Source: Corylus avellana (lineage: Eukaryota > Streptophyta > Magnoliopsida > Fagales > Betulaceae). Taken from it: DNA of 64,000 nt. The translations under genes and the position numbers were made by a program. The notes below the pieces were generated by a model that worked only from the letters and a program-made list of their open reading frames with translations, had not been told where the DNA came from and did no database searches. The stretch lies in the NCBI RefSeq assembly GCF_901000735.1, contig NC_081543.1, positions 17,139,574 to 17,203,573 on the forward strand, given 5' to 3'. Of the stretch, positions 1 through 12,225 are shown piece after piece. Each line of letters begins with the position of its first letter. The first letter of the stretch is position 1.

Positions 1-176
1 TGCATGGGACCCTTAAAATTGCAGATCCGAACTTCCCCTCATAGACATCATGGGTTACAAAAGAGGCAAGGAGAGAATTGTCCCTCGTGGTCCTCCATTC
101 CAACATGATATTACCTCATCAATACTATTTAAAAACAACATTCAAGGAACCAAAAAAAAAATTGTGGGAGAAAAAC

Positions 177-3100
177 CTTGCTTGGCGTTGATAGAATTGA
201 GAATCCTTCTTCAAAACGAAGCTGGATGACATCATCGACGTGATTAGAAAACAGGTAGAACTATAACGTCCAAAAGCTTAAAGATGTGAAAAAAATGCCA
301 CACCTGTACTCATCACTGACCCCATAGGCGAATATTATATCTTGAATCTCTTCTAACACAGCCACTGCACATGAATTCATAAGGTTCAGAGCTTGTTTGT
401 CGTTTGGCTTCTCAAATTCATGAACTTCAGAAAATCTACCAAAAGACAAACTGGATCTTAGCAGGATAATCAAACAACAAAATTCCATGCATCACAGATT
501 GGGAAACAACTGGGTCTGAGGGAGTCTTCTTTAATTTCTTCTCCTAAGCTATTACTATTTTGATTCTCAGAAATTGTTTCTCACAAAGTAAGATGTTGAA
601 TGAACCATATCTTCACATTGTTTTATTGTAAGAGCTGTATTATACTTTGGACAATAGATGAGAATATAAGGGATGAACACTTTCACTTCTGCCATAAATT
701 GTGAAAGCCTGGAGTAGTAAGTGCATGCTTGTGTCAGTGACTAATGATCTTCATGTCCTTACGAAAAGAATTAAGCTTATTAATGGTCAAGCGTACAATT
801 GTGAAGTGGAGTCTATCATACAATGCTCCAACTTCAATTGATTAGCAACAAAGGGGAAAAAATTGTCCAACTCAGTACCAACAATGAGCTATGTTGTCAT
901 GCATGTAATAAATTTACCTGTGAAAATGGCAGCCATCAATTCTAACTACAATCCACGTAGATGGCATCAATTTCTTCTCAAATTGGAAGAACCTAACATA
1001 CTCTGGGTTGACTTTGTCCACATCCTCAGTAAAACCACCCACCTCCTTCAGAAGACTTGGAAGCTCGTTCCAAAAGCTTCTCCCAGCTATATTCTCTGAT
1101 TGGACAATTCTTGCCTTTCTCCTGAGTCTTTTAACAGGAGTGCCATTCTCATTGTACTTTACATTTTCTTCCACCTAAACAATGTAGGCTAGTAATATTT
1201 GGCCACGGAAAAAAAATACCATAGTAATAATGCTCAAACTCTGGCTCATCGAGTCTTTATTTCCATCAAAGCATTGTTATTCATGGCAATTAAGACAAAA
1301 ACATAATTTTCAATCTGACTCACTTATTGTACATTAATAATGCTATAATGTAATACAATGGTTCACACGTGTTTCTTTCAACGCTTCTGTTCAAAAATAT
1401 TATGAGTTCAACGATCTTCACAGCTTATAAAAAAAAGAACTGAAAACAAAAAATAGATTCAAATGCTATGTTTGTTAACGTCTTTTGCGGAGTGTTTTGT
1501 ATTTTTTGTTTGAAAAAATGTTTTGACGTGACATAAAGGTGAGAATTTTTTTTAGAAATGTATTCAGGTGGGGTCCATATTTGAGAAAATGTTTTCTACT
1601 GAGGAAACCTAGTTATTTTGAGAAATCCAAACAGATGTAGAGCCTTACTTGTAAAAAAATTAAAAAGAAAAAAGTAGAGTAGTCGTGTGGCCACCTTCAA
1701 GGGAGAGAGGGGTGGCGCGCAACCACCCCGACTAGGATAGGGTTGGCCACGCGACCACCACAACTAGATCGAGGTGGCCGTGTGGCAACCCTGACAAGCA
1801 TAGGGGTGGTTGCAGCCACCATTCCTTCACTTAGGGTGGCTAGACAGCCACCTTTTTCTTTTCTATTTTGAATAACAAGTTAGCTCTTACCTGTTCAAAA
1901 GTTTTTTTTTTGATAAGTAAAGATATATAGATTAAGAGCGCAAAGGAGCGCAACCCTAGTACACCGGGAGTATACAAGAGAGCGACTAAGAGGAAGAGAA
2001 AGAAGAAGATAACATAAAAAGAGAATCTGGGAAGCTGATCACTATAGGCGCTAGTCAACCAGCAGTCTAAGAGAAAAGGGTGTACAAGAAAAAATGAATA
2101 AGGTCCTCTATATTCCTAGAAGAGTCCTCAAAACATCTAGCATTTCTCTCGTTCCAAATGCACCACATAAGGCATAGAGGAACCATCTTCCACACAACGG
2201 CGCTGCTGGTTTTACCACCCGTCCACCAAGAAGCAAACAACTCCTTAACGTTACCCGGCATAACCCAACACAAACCAAACCGAAAGAAAATGGCATTCCA
2301 CATGGTGCGCGCCACCCCACAGTGAAGAAAGAGATGATCAACAGACTCTCCATCTGATTCACACATGCAACAACGATTTATCACCACAATACCCCTCTTC
2401 CGAACATTGTCCAAAGTTAGAATCTTTCCAAGTGCGGCCGTCCAAACAAAGAAGGCCACTCTCGAATGAGCCTTGGTGCACCAAATAATTTCCCAAGGGA
2501 AAGGAATGGGATCTTTTGAAGCAAGGATCCTATAAAAAGATCTTACTTTAAATTTGCCTTTACGAGAAGAGATCCACCTTATTCTATCCTCCCCTTCCCC
2601 GCCTATCGGATGCGAATACGATAGCATGTAAAAAGAGGCCAAGACCTCCACTTCCCAATCATGTACCCTGCGAGTGAAGGAAACATTCCACTGAACAAGA
2701 TATAGGATCCTTGCTTTGTCAAAAGTTAAGCACCTGTTTTGTCGAAATATTTCTACAAAGAGGGAAGAATATAGATTTATAAAAAATGTTTTGTATTTTG
2801 AGGAGTGTTTTGAGTTGTTTGTTAATGTTTTTGTTTTAAGTAACTGAAACTAAAAAACAAAAACATTAGCAAACATAGCCAACATCTCCTTTAATAATTT
2901 TATATTTACATCATGGTCAATTCCAAGAAACAAAAAGTTAAATATTGAATGCTTAGATCAATAAGATACTCCTTTTTTGTTTTTAATGGTAGGTTACATG
3001 CACACCCAATAGAACCCACAAATTTCACCCTCCAAACCATTGTTATGGAGGAAGGAGATACCATTTGAGCTAGATCTCATTTAGTAGAATACAAAGATTA

Positions 3101-5548
3101 CCTCAGCTTTGAAAATGCAGGATCCTTGACGATACATTGCAGGAAGGTTTTTATAATTGATACGGAACTTCTGAAAAAGCAGCTCATTTTTCTGTTGTTT
3201 TTGGGTGCCCTGAGAGTTTAGAGATACAACATAACTATGAACAAACATGGGGATTCAAAAAAAAAAAAATTTGTATGCTGGTTCAGGAAACCAAAACAAT
3301 TATTTGAATATGAAACTGGACAAAAATTAAAACCCAAATAAATGAACTAAAATTTGCTTAAATCTGCCACCAAGTAGTTAAACTATAAACAAGTAAATGG
3401 TGACACAAAAATCAGTAGAAACAGTGGAAGTAACATTTAAAAGAACATAATGTACAATTTGGTATAGGAAAAATGTAAAATAGGAAACAATTGAAGTGTG
3501 TAACTTTCCTTTATAACAATGCATATGTGGGGGTAGTTAAGAAAATACCTACCACTTACTTTTACTTGCAATAAGTATATGCATTTTTTTTTTTTTTTGG
3601 GGATAAGTACAATAAGTATATGCATGTAAAATACATATACATAAATATGCATAGAAAGACTTAAAATTAGCACCTTTAAAAACTCTTGTGCATCCCTTTC
3701 AGTCTCTCCTTCTTTAACCAACATCCAGAGACAAGTGTCATGCAGGTTATTAACATGACCTGAAAAAGGAAGATTAAAAAAAAAAAGATAAATAACTCAA
3801 TAAGATAAATGTGAATAGTAAGATATAACCACATAGTTGATGAATTTCCTCTTTAAGTCTCAAGTTCGTTCTTGTGTTCAAAAATATCATTTCAGGAAAA
3901 CTCTAATGATAGATCACATAAAAATGAATCTATACAAGAAATTTGGTATAGAACTACTTAAAATCGTTTAGATGATGTTTAACATCAGTTGTTGACAACT
4001 TACAATCATTTTGTCTCCATGCAAGATATGTTTGAAGAACTTCTTTTGAAGCACAGCATATTACCCGTGACTGAAATGATGGGGGATATTTCAACTCCTT
4101 CTCAGAGAAAATTTCTTTCCATTTCATGACATATACAGAAGAGAAGAAAGATACAATGAGGGATAGCAGTTTGCTGCATGATCAATTTAAGGCAGCAAGT
4201 TAGCAATTTTGTTTTTTGTTTTTTTTTTTTTTAAATAACAAATCAAGTAAAATCTCATGATTGAAACTTGCAAATCAAATGACTGTTACAAAACAAAAAC
4301 TACGATAGGGATCCAGAACAATCATTTCTCCATGCTATACGCAGGGTGTGCCTAGTTGCCTATGCTATTTCATTTTAGCACAGTGCAGAAAATGCTAATA
4401 TTTCTCATGCCTGTTTTAATTGCTATGGTCCTTGATGCTATAGTTTTGATCAATAATAGTACACTACTTTCTTAGGGTCTCTTGTGTGTGCAACGAAAGT
4501 AAAATTAAAAAGTGAAAGGCATTTCCAGTACTCACATGACATCAATAATCCCCAACAGACAACCACTTACATGCATCAAAGACCACAGAATATCAGAGTT
4601 AAGTTCAGATTAAAAACCTGGCACGCCTTTGGTAGAACTTTGATGTCTTCTTGAAAACAAAACTGCAACTCATACCACCAAGAAACCATGAAGCTTCACC
4701 TAGGGAACTTAATAATGCACAAGTAATGCATTTAGAGCTAACACTATTAACTAGCGAAATGAACTACCTGTACTCATCACTGAACCCATATGAGAAGACT
4801 ATGTCTGGATACTCCTCTAAAATGGCAGTTGCACACAAGTTCATCAAATTCAAAGCTCTCCCATCAACTGGCTTCTCAAACTCATGAACTTCAGAAAACC
4901 TACCACATTATCAAAAATTATATAAACAAAATAAAGCCGGAATACATCTAGGTTCCATGCTGCATTGATTCATGCAATCGAATAATCAGAATCCTGAATT
5001 TATTGCAAAGATAACACAAAACTGTATGTGGGCAGTCAATGAGCCAATGCCTAGTGTCACCTTAGGCATGTTACTAAATGTTGTTTCAAATTTCTAACTT
5101 GGTTTGCTTTACTGTTTTGTAGGGATTCCTCGTTGTAATAGAAGTCTAAGATCTTGCTTTGCTTATCTAATAGCCAAGAAGTCAAGGTATAGTTGAATGC
5201 ACATGTTAAAATTCACCCGCATATACATAAAAAGCAAAATGATTGCATAATTAGCACCAAACATAAACTGGGTACCCAAGCAATCGTATATTGAAATCAA
5301 CTAAAGTATCTACTTGTCTATAGTGAAACCCATCCACATACTAGAATAGCACAATGCTCATCGGTAACAAACTGGACATATAACCATTGCAGCATGCACA
5401 TATCCATTTGTTCAAATGCGTGAAGACTAAGGAAGCAGTTTTACCTCCGAAAATTGCGACCGTCGATTCGAACAACGATCAAGTTGGGCAGCATGACCTC
5501 GTCTTCTACTTCGAATGACTTAACGTACTCGTACTTGCTGTTTGCCAT
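177..5548 (-). CDS. THG1: tRNA-His guanylyltransferase, two-domain plant type (3' end outside window)
   Basis: THG1 adds the extra 5' guanosine (G-1) to tRNA-His, the identity element for histidyl-tRNA synthetase. Reading the minus strand I place exons at 5445-5548, 4768-4899, 4618-4662, 4004-4173, 3674-3759, 3102-3209, 918-1174, 304-435 and 177-221, all with GT-AG borders and continuous phase; about 360 residues are in the window. The start is the ATG at 5548-5546, opening MANSKYEYVKSFEVED. Domain 1 has RIDGR with D29 and SDEYS with D76/E77, the metal-binding residues of the family. Domain 2 repeats this (RIDG with D295; SDEYS with D342/E343). The second-domain exons 304-435 and 177-221 have exactly the lengths (132 and 45 bp) of the first-domain exons 4768-4899 and 4618-4662, so the protein arose by internal gene duplication. 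The last exons lie beyond position 1. Bases 1-110 contain an open stretch I cannot assign. Confidence 0.9.
1465..2880. mobile_element. MITE-like element in THG1 intron 6, split by a LINE
   Basis: The left end (gctatgtttgttaacg, 1465-1480) is an imperfect inverted copy of the right end (cattagcaaacatagc, 2864-2879). Such ends are common in plant non-autonomous DNA transposons. The body includes a GC-rich stretch at about 1682-1860 with repeated gtggcc/ggccac words. No clear target duplication is visible, so superfamily and exact borders are uncertain. A LINE fragment (1902-2718) is inserted in it. Confidence 0.5.
1902..2718 (-). mobile_element. 5'-truncated L1-type LINE, 3' end with zf-RVT region
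   Basis: On the minus strand 2651-2067 encodes the zinc-binding C-terminal region of plant L1 ORF2, including WTAALGKIL, CCMCESDGESVDHLFLHC and WCIWNERNARCF. It closely resembles the C-terminus of the LINE at 6342-11333, and both end in a similar tail (TTTACTTATC followed by A). The insert is flanked by the 9-bp repeat tcaaaagtt (1895-1903 and 2719-2727), a plausible target-site duplication. About 4 kb of the element's 5' part is missing, so it is dead on arrival. Confidence 0.85.
3585..3609 (-). mobile_element. Ultra-short retroinsertion (poly(A) plus 11 bp) in THG1 intron 5
   Basis: Only 14 T followed by ggggataagta separates two perfect 16-bp copies of caataagtatatgcat (3569-3584 and 3610-3625). 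Read on the minus strand the insert is TACTTATCCCC plus poly(A). TACTTATC is also the last sequence before poly(A) in the LINE ending at 11333. The simplest reading is LINE target-primed reverse transcription aborted almost at once. Confidence 0.75.
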
Positions 5549-6341
5549 TCCTACTCAACGTAAGGAAAAATAATAATAATAATTTCTTTTGGCTTCTGGT
5601 CACAGAAAAATAATCAAACACTTAGCACGCATGAGTAACGATAAATCCTGTGAAAAACTTCTAGGGTTTGGAAAGATATGTTCTATGGTTAACATAGAGA
5701 TGAGATCACATCATACGAGTTCAAAAAGCCATATATCACACTTCTATCCTCCCTTTTCAAGCTACATATTCTACTAAGTACAAAGGAAAAATATAAATTA
5801 TCCTATAAAAATTCTTATGAACAATACAATCTACCTTAAGTTAAGACTATTGAGCAGCAGCCTATGTAACTTGCAGGGAAGATTATAAAACTAGATTGGT
5901 AAAAACAATTCTCAACATTTACTTAACCAATATGCATAGAAGATGGTCACTCACTGACTTATGACATAGAACATGATGAAAAAGCAAAGAAAAACACAAA
6001 AACATAAGGAACAAAACAAAATGGCATAATAAATGTAAAATAGATTTGATTAGCTAAGAGCCTAAGACCCAAAACAGGTAGCAGAAAAATATATTTGATT
6101 AGGTAAGAGCCTAAGACAATACTTAAAAATACCCCTCTAGCAAGTGCAGAAATATCATATGAAGGTTCTTTCTTATTCAAGGACTCAAGGGCTTGACCTA
6201 CATACACAAAAACAAAAAACAATTGTTAGATATTTTTCCTCCCTTGCATTCATTTACTCAAAAGTAGTTTGACCTTGATAAACAATTCAATCAACAAGAG
6301 ACAGAATCTGTTGTTAATGAACAATTCAATCACCAAGAGAC
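5549..6341. other. Spacer between THG1 start and the LINE; one exon-like segment
   Basis: This holds the THG1 promoter side. A short tandem duplication (atttgattag-taagagcctaagac) is at about 6046-6118. On the minus strand about 6200-6125 is open (GQALESLNKKEPSYDISALA) between an acceptor-like TGTATGTAG and a donor-like GTATTT. It may be an exon of an unrecognised minus-strand gene that also used 11842-11908. I recognise neither piece. Confidence 0.3.
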
Positions 6342-7618
6342 TGAACTTATGTCTCTCAGCTGAGGTGGCACTCAGGGAGGAGACTGAGAAGAAATCGTTG
6401 GAGCTCAGACCTCACGTGGTACAATCGGTGAACTCGTCGGTGCTGGCCGAGAAGTTTTTACCTGTGGGTGGAAGGGCTGGATCAGCGGAAAGGGGTATCT
6501 TTACAGAGTTTGCCGGCACCTCTGCTCGGGACGGAGTTGGGATTATGGTCGGAGAGAACCCAAGCAACAGAGTCTCCACCTCGCCGGCGAAGGGTCAGTC
6601 TACCGGAAAGGGAAAGATTTTGTTGACTTATAGGAGAAGGCTTTTTGGGCAGAAAACATGGGATGATGTGTCGGTAGGCACGATTGCGGCTTCTGGGCAG
6701 GGGAAAGGGCTTCTGGGGTCGAGGCCGGAATCAATCCAGAGGGTGCCGGAGACGCAAGTTTCGCCGGAAATTGCCCAGAGCTCGCCGATATGTTTGGTGG
6801 AGACCGGAATCTGTCCAGAGGATGCCGGAGAAGCTGGGAAAAGTGTGGCGATGTATGGGCAGGGGAAAGGGCTTCTGGGGTCGAGGCCGGAATCAACCCA
6901 GAGGGTGCCGGAGACGCAAGTTTCGCCGGAAAATTCCCAGAGCTCGCCGATATTTTTGGTGGAGACCGGAATCTATCCAGAGAGTGCCGGAGAAGCTGGG
7001 GGAAGTGTTGCGACGTATGGGCAGGGGACAGGGAGACTGGGGTCGAAGCCGGCTTCAGTCCAGAGGATGCCGGCAATGCAATTCCAGCGGGAAAACACTC
7101 AGAACATGCCGAAGTGTATTGTGGAGACAAGAGTTGGGGGGGCAAGTACGGGTGTGGGTACTGATCAGTTCCTGGTGGAGATACCCTCTAGTCGGAATAA
7201 AGGGAAAGTAGAGGGGAGCTGTTCCCAGGAATTCTGTAGGGGGGAGGCAAGCAGTACGAGTCCGCAGTTATTTGAAGGAAAAAAAGGAGTGGAGTGTATG
7301 CCGGCAATGGAGCCTTTCGGGACTAGCTCTAGCTTGGAAGAGGAAAGGATCCCAGAGTCTGTTGGGTTGGAGGAGTTAGGGCCAGGATTGATGTCTTCCA
7401 ATTGGGTAGTTAATAATTGCCTCAAATTCTGCCCTAAAATTGGTATTTCAGATGAAGGGAAGACAGGGGAGTTGGAGCTGTTGTTCAACTCTATTGAAGC
7501 TTCTAGGATTCAGGGTGATGCTGATTTGGGAGGCATCTTTGCCTATGTTCCAGCCCCAACAGGATTAAAGGAGCTCAAGGATTGTGAGAGGGGCACGTTG
7601 GTGGATCATGAAGCTTAA
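6342..7618 (+). pseudogene. LINE ORF1, 3' part (gag-like RNA-binding protein region)
   Basis: An open frame of about 425 residues ending at TAA 7616-7618. In plant L1 elements ORF1 normally starts with a DUF4283-type RNA-binding domain and a CCHC knuckle; neither is visible here, in keeping with a truncated 5' end. The middle is a low-complexity region made of 54-residue repeats (6695-7180). The last codons overlap the start of ORF2 by 11 bases. No catalytic motif is expected, and assignment rests on position before ORF2. Confidence 0.6.
6695..7180 (+). repeat. Three tandem 162-bp (54-codon) units inside LINE ORF1
   Basis: Units start at 6695, 6857 and 7019, each opening gggcagggg. The first two are nearly identical and the third is diverged. 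At protein level each unit begins GQGKGLLGSRPES and contains QRVPETQVSPE and LVETGI. The period is a multiple of three, so the frame is preserved. Confidence 0.9.
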
Positions 7619-10600
7619 CATAGTAGCATGGAATGTGAGAGGGTTGAATGCCCTCAAAAAAAGGTTGCGTATTAGGGGTTTATTGAAAGAGTGGAAAGTT
7701 GATGTAGTTTGTTTGATTGAGACGAAGATGGAGGATATTTCCCGAGAGGTGGTTCATAGTCTTTGGGGAGGCCAACATGTAGGATGGAAGTTTAAAGGGT
7801 CGATTGGTTTGTCGGGGGGGATGTTATTGATGTGGGATAGGAGGGTGGTGGAGTGTAAGGAGGAGTGTGTGGGGCATTTTTCCTTGGCTTGCTCTTTTCA
7901 AAATGTGGAGGATAATTGGGAGTGGGCGTTTGGGGGGGTTTATGGTCCGAATGAGGATGGGGAGAGAAGGGCTCTTTGGGAAGAGTTGGCTGGTTTGATG
8001 AATGTGTGGGAGGTTCCTTGGTGCCTTGGAGGGGATTTTAATATCGTTCGGTTCCCTAGTGAGCGCTCCAGTGTTTCTTACTATTCCACTGGCATGATGG
8101 ATTTCTCGGATTTCATCTCAGAGAACAATTTGGTGGACATGCCCTTGACGGGGGGTCAATTTACGTGGTCTAATAATCAAGAAAATGAGAGCTGGTCTAG
8201 AATTGACCGCTTCTTGATTTCCTCGGATTGGGAAGATCACTACCCTGCAGTGTCACAAAGAAGACTTCAGCGCTTGATATTCGATCACTTCCCTTTATTA
8301 TTGGATTGTGGGGCCCCCTGTGGAGGTAATAAGAGCTTTAAATTTCAAAATATGTGGCTTAAAGCTGAAGGCTTTGTTGATAAGGTTAGTTCTTGGTGGG
8401 GATCTTATTCTTTTGAGGGTTTACCTAGTTTTGTGCTTGCTAAGAAACTGAAATCTCTCAAATTGGATTTGAAAAAGTGGAATGAGGAGGTGTTTGGGGA
8501 CATTGGGAGAAAGAAAAAGGAGTTGTTGGGAGGTATTCAGGAGTTGGATGATTTGGCAGAGGCAAGAGGGTTAGCACATGAGGAAAAGGTCCGAAAGGCG
8601 GATATGGTGAAAGAATTGGAGAACACTTTGCTTTGTGAAGAAATCTATTGGCGTCAAAAATCGAGAACTTTGTGGCTCAAGGAGGGGGACCGCAACACTC
8701 GTTTCTTTCACAAGATGGCTAACTCTCACCGCAGGTTCAATCGTGTGGAAGAGTTGCGTATTAATGGTGTTCTTTCCGATGATCCAGCTGAGGTAAAAGC
8801 TCACATTGTGAGTTATTATCAAAGCTTATACTCGGAACAGAGCACGTGGCGTCCTAAATTGGACAACCAGTCTTTTTTGTCCATAGATGAGGAGGATAAT
8901 AGGTGGTTGGAAAGAGACTTTGAGGAAAAGGAAGTTTGGGAGGTGGTTAAAGGCATGGATGGCGATAAGGCTCCGGGTCCGGATGGTTTCTCCATGGCTT
9001 TTTTTCAAGCCTGCTGGGGTGTTGTCAAACATGATGTCATGGCGGTTTTTGCCGAGTTCCATCATAGACGGCAGTTGGTGAGGAGTTTGAATGCAACTTT
9101 TATTTCCTTGATCCCAAAAAAGGCAGATGCGGTGGAGATGAAGGACTTTCGGCCTATTAGTTTGGTGGGAGGGGTGTACAAAATTGTTTCTAAGGTTCTT
9201 GCAATCAGGATGAGAACTGTATTGGGGAAGATCATATCATACTCTCAAAATGCTTTTATTGGGGGACGCCAAATCCTAGATTCTGTCCTTATTGCAAATG
9301 AAAGTGTGGATAGTCGCATGAAGTCAGGGGTGCCCGGTGTTCTTTGCAAATTAGACTTGGAGAAGGCCTATGATCATGTGAATTGGGACTTTGTGTTGTA
9401 TTTGCTGCATAGGTGTGGGTTTGGTGAGAGGTGGAGGGCGTGGATGGAGTGGTGTATTACATCGGTAAAATTTTCCATTCTTGTGAATGGTTCTCCGGAA
9501 GGCTTCTTTAATAGCTCAAGGGGAATTCGGCAAGGGGATCCCCTTTCTCCGTTACTTTTTGTGCTGGTTATGGAGGCCTTGAGCAAGATGGTGAATGTGT
9601 CGGTTGACCAAGGCTTTTTGACGGGTTTCTCGGTGGGAAATAGGGGGTTATCGGAGGTAGTGGTCTCTCACTCTTTATTTGCTGACGACACCTTGATTTT
9701 CTGTGAAGATTCTATCGAGCAAATCCGGTATGTGCGTCTCATTCTTTTATGTTTTGAAGCTGTGTCGGGCTTGAGAGTGAATCTTGGTAAATCTAAAATT
9801 GTGGCTATTGGTGAAGTGGAGAACATAGGGGTTTTAGCTAATATTCTTGGGTGTAGTGTTGCCGATTTGCCGATGAAGTATTTGGGTCTCCCTCTTGGGG
9901 CGGGGCATAAGGATAAGGTTATGTGGAATGATGTGATCGAAAAAATGGAGCGTCAGATGGCAGGTTGGAAGAGAATGTATCTCTCTAAAGGAGGCCGTTT
10001 AACTCTCATTAAGAGTACGCTCTCTAATCTTCCGACTTACTTTTTGTCTATGTTTCCGATTCCTATAAGTGTAGCTAAAAGACTTGAGAAAGTACAAAGA
10101 GACTTCCTATGGGGAGGGATGGGTGACGAGCATAAGCTACATCTTGTAAATTGGAATCAAGTCTGTCGTCCCCTTCGGTATGGTGGGCTTGGCATTTGGA
10201 AGTTGCATCAATTTAATCAAGCTCTTCTGGGTAAATGGCTTTGGAGATATGCTAATGAGAGTGAGGCTCTATGGTATAAGGTTATCAAAGCTAAATATGA
10301 AGATCAGGAGGGTGGTTGGTGCACTAAGGAGGTTTCGGGTTCCCATGGTGTGGGCTTATGGAAGCACATTCGGCAAGGTTGGAATTTTTTTGCCAAAGGT
10401 ATTCGTTATGAGGTGGGGGTGGGTTCGAAAGTTCGTTTTTGGCATGATATTTGGCGTGGGGACTCCTCTTTCATGCTTTCCCGTCTTTGTACAACATAGC
10501 CAGACACAAAGAAGCTTGGGTGAAGGATAACTTTATTTGGAGGAATGGGGTTGTCGAATGGAATGTCATTTTTGTGAGGTCAGTTCAGGATTGGGAGATG

Positions 10601-11251
10601 GATTTGATCTCCTCTTTCTTTGATCGGTTGTACTCGTACAAGATATCCTTAGGTTCTATGGATTGTATTCGATGGTCTTCGTCTAAGAAAGGCAATTTCG
10701 AAGTTAAGTCTCTCTTCAAGGCCTTGTCTAAATGTGATCATGAAGTGTTTCCTTGGAAGAGCATCTGGCGTACTAAGGTGCCATTGCGAGTGGCTTTCTT
10801 CGGGTGGACCGCGGCCTTAGGCAAAATCTTGACTCACGACACCCTGCGGAAGAGGAACATAGTGGTAGTGGAATGGTGTTGTATGTGCAAGAAGAATGGA
10901 GAGTCGGTTGATCATCTTCTTCTCCATTGCGAGATCACAAGCGTTCTTTGGCATACTATTTTTGATCGGTTTGGGCTGCTCTGGGTCATGCCTTGTAAGG
11001 TGAGGGGCTTGTTCGATTGTTGGTGGTCGGGAGGAAGTTCTCGAAGCGCGGTAGTGTGGAAGATGATCCCTTTGTGTCTTATGTGGTGTATTTGGAATGA
11101 AAGGAATGCTAGATGCTTTGAGAACACCACTAGGACTATAGAGGAATTGACTCTTTTTTTCTTCTTTACTTTGTATTCCTGGACGGCCGCTTGGCTAGAT
11201 CCTATAGGAATTAGCTTCTCTGATTTTCTTCTTCATTTTTCTCCCTCTTAG
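7608..11251 (+). pseudogene. LINE ORF2: endonuclease, reverse transcriptase and zf-RVT, one frameshift
   Basis: ORF2 begins at ATG 7608 (MKLNIVAWNVRGLN), overlapping ORF1 by 11 bases. The N-terminal AP-type endonuclease shows WNVRGLN, ETKM, GGDFN, SRIDRFL and FDHFPL. The reverse transcriptase shows DFRPISL, GIRQGDPLSP and the catalytic FADD (about 9678). The frame stops at 10499, but the homologous C-terminal region continues in another frame from about 10480 to 11251 (WTAALGKIL, CCMCKKNGESVDHLLLHC, WCIWNERNARCF). One frameshift between about 10460 and 10490 therefore breaks an otherwise full-length protein. The endonuclease would nick target DNA and the transcriptase would copy LINE RNA into the nick. 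Confidence 0.9.
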
Positions 11252-11340
11252 GCGCTCTCTTGTATACTTCCCGTGTATGTGGGTTGCGCCCCTCTGCGCT
11301 CTTTTATATCATATTTACTTATCAAAAAAAAAAGAGAGAC

Positions 11341-12173
11341 ATGACTATATAAAGATGCATAAGCAGAAAATCAAGCATGAAATTCTAGCATTACTCTTTG
11401 TACTACTGAATCTGTTATGCACGTAAAAGCCCACCATTAAATATCATATAATTTCATTAGACTATTAAAGTAAAGGAAGGAAATAGAGGCAGACTATGAT
11501 TTATAAATTAGTTGATACAGCAAGAGTCAAGGCAATACCTAATCACACCAATAGAAAGTCCACATTATCATTTTTTTTTCTTTTCAAAACAGAGAATAAA
11601 AAGAAAAGCTTTTTAATAAAACCCTTCTAGGTTAAGTTCCGCTAAACTCAATACAGACAGGCGCAGCAGATCAGGCAGAAGGCTATCAACAATTAAATCA
11701 CCAAGAGACATGAATATATCAAGATGCATAAGCAGAAAATCAAGCATGAATCTATTAAATATCATATAATTCCATTAGACTATTAAGGTAAAGGAAGGAA
11801 ATAGAGGCAAACTATGAGACATTAGGCCAATACAACAGAACCTGTCAAGGAAACAAATCGAGTTAGAACAGGAAGTAGCCGTGCGCCTGTTCCGAGTGCT
11901 CCAGTAACCTGTCAAGGAAAAAAATGGAGTTAGAATAGGAACAAACACACTAACCCAGTAGACAGTAATCAAAACCCATTAAGCAGCCGATTTAGTAATG
12001 GGTTGGGCATTCCGAACAGCATCAAACGATTCAAAGTTTTCAAACACACTAACCCAGTAGACAGTAATCAGAACCCAGTAAGCAGTAGTAAAAACAAAGT
12101 AGACCGATAGAGACTGATATAGAGTAGTAAAAATCAAAACCCTTTAAGCAGCCGGCAGCGAGAGAGGAAGAGA

Positions 12174-12176
<3 letters not shown>
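11341..12176. other. Non-coding stretch with local duplications and one exon-like segment
   Basis: A segment around 11338-11510 (containing agatgcataagcagaaaatc) is repeated at about 11704-11820, and a second motif (aacacactaacccagtagac) recurs at 11943 and 12045. On the minus strand 11908-11842 is open (VTGALGTGARLLPVLTRF) between a TTGACAG acceptor and a GTTCTG donor; the sequence TTTCCTTGACAGGTT occurs at both of its ends. I do not recognise the product. It may be a relic or real exon of the same unknown gene as 6125-6200. Confidence 0.35.

Positions 12177-12218
<42 letters not shown>
12177..12218. repeat. (AT)n microsatellite
   Basis: About 21 uninterrupted AT dinucleotides, flanked on both sides by gagagaggaag-gatgaata copies. 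Confidence 0.97.

Positions 12219-12225
<7 letters not shown>

Larger units (their letters stand above)
6342..11333 (+). mobile_element. L1-type LINE, nearly complete, 5'-truncated
   Basis: A non-LTR retrotransposon with the 3' part of ORF1 (to 7618), ORF2 (7608-11251) and a poly(A) tail at 11324-11333. The short repeat agagac (6336-6341 and 11335-11340) flanks it. The related unoccupied sequence at about 11686-11712 (aaatcaccaagagacatg) joins the left and right flanks and supports the borders. ORF1 is open from the first base but has no ATG before 6546, so the 5' end is missing. It lies upstream of THG1 in opposite orientation. Confidence 0.85.

Noticed and set aside
1..110. THG1 exon 10 at the left edge
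   Set aside because: A minus-strand open stretch is present, but it does not match the expected THG1 continuation and lacks a convincing acceptor.
863..1099. Plus-strand open frame of 78 codons
   Set aside because: It is the antisense of THG1 exon 7, which has clear homology and splice sites.
6600..7145. Minus-strand and alternative-frame open frames of 124-181 codons
   Set aside because: Shadows of the GC-rich 162-bp repeats in LINE ORF1; they are open only because the repeat is.
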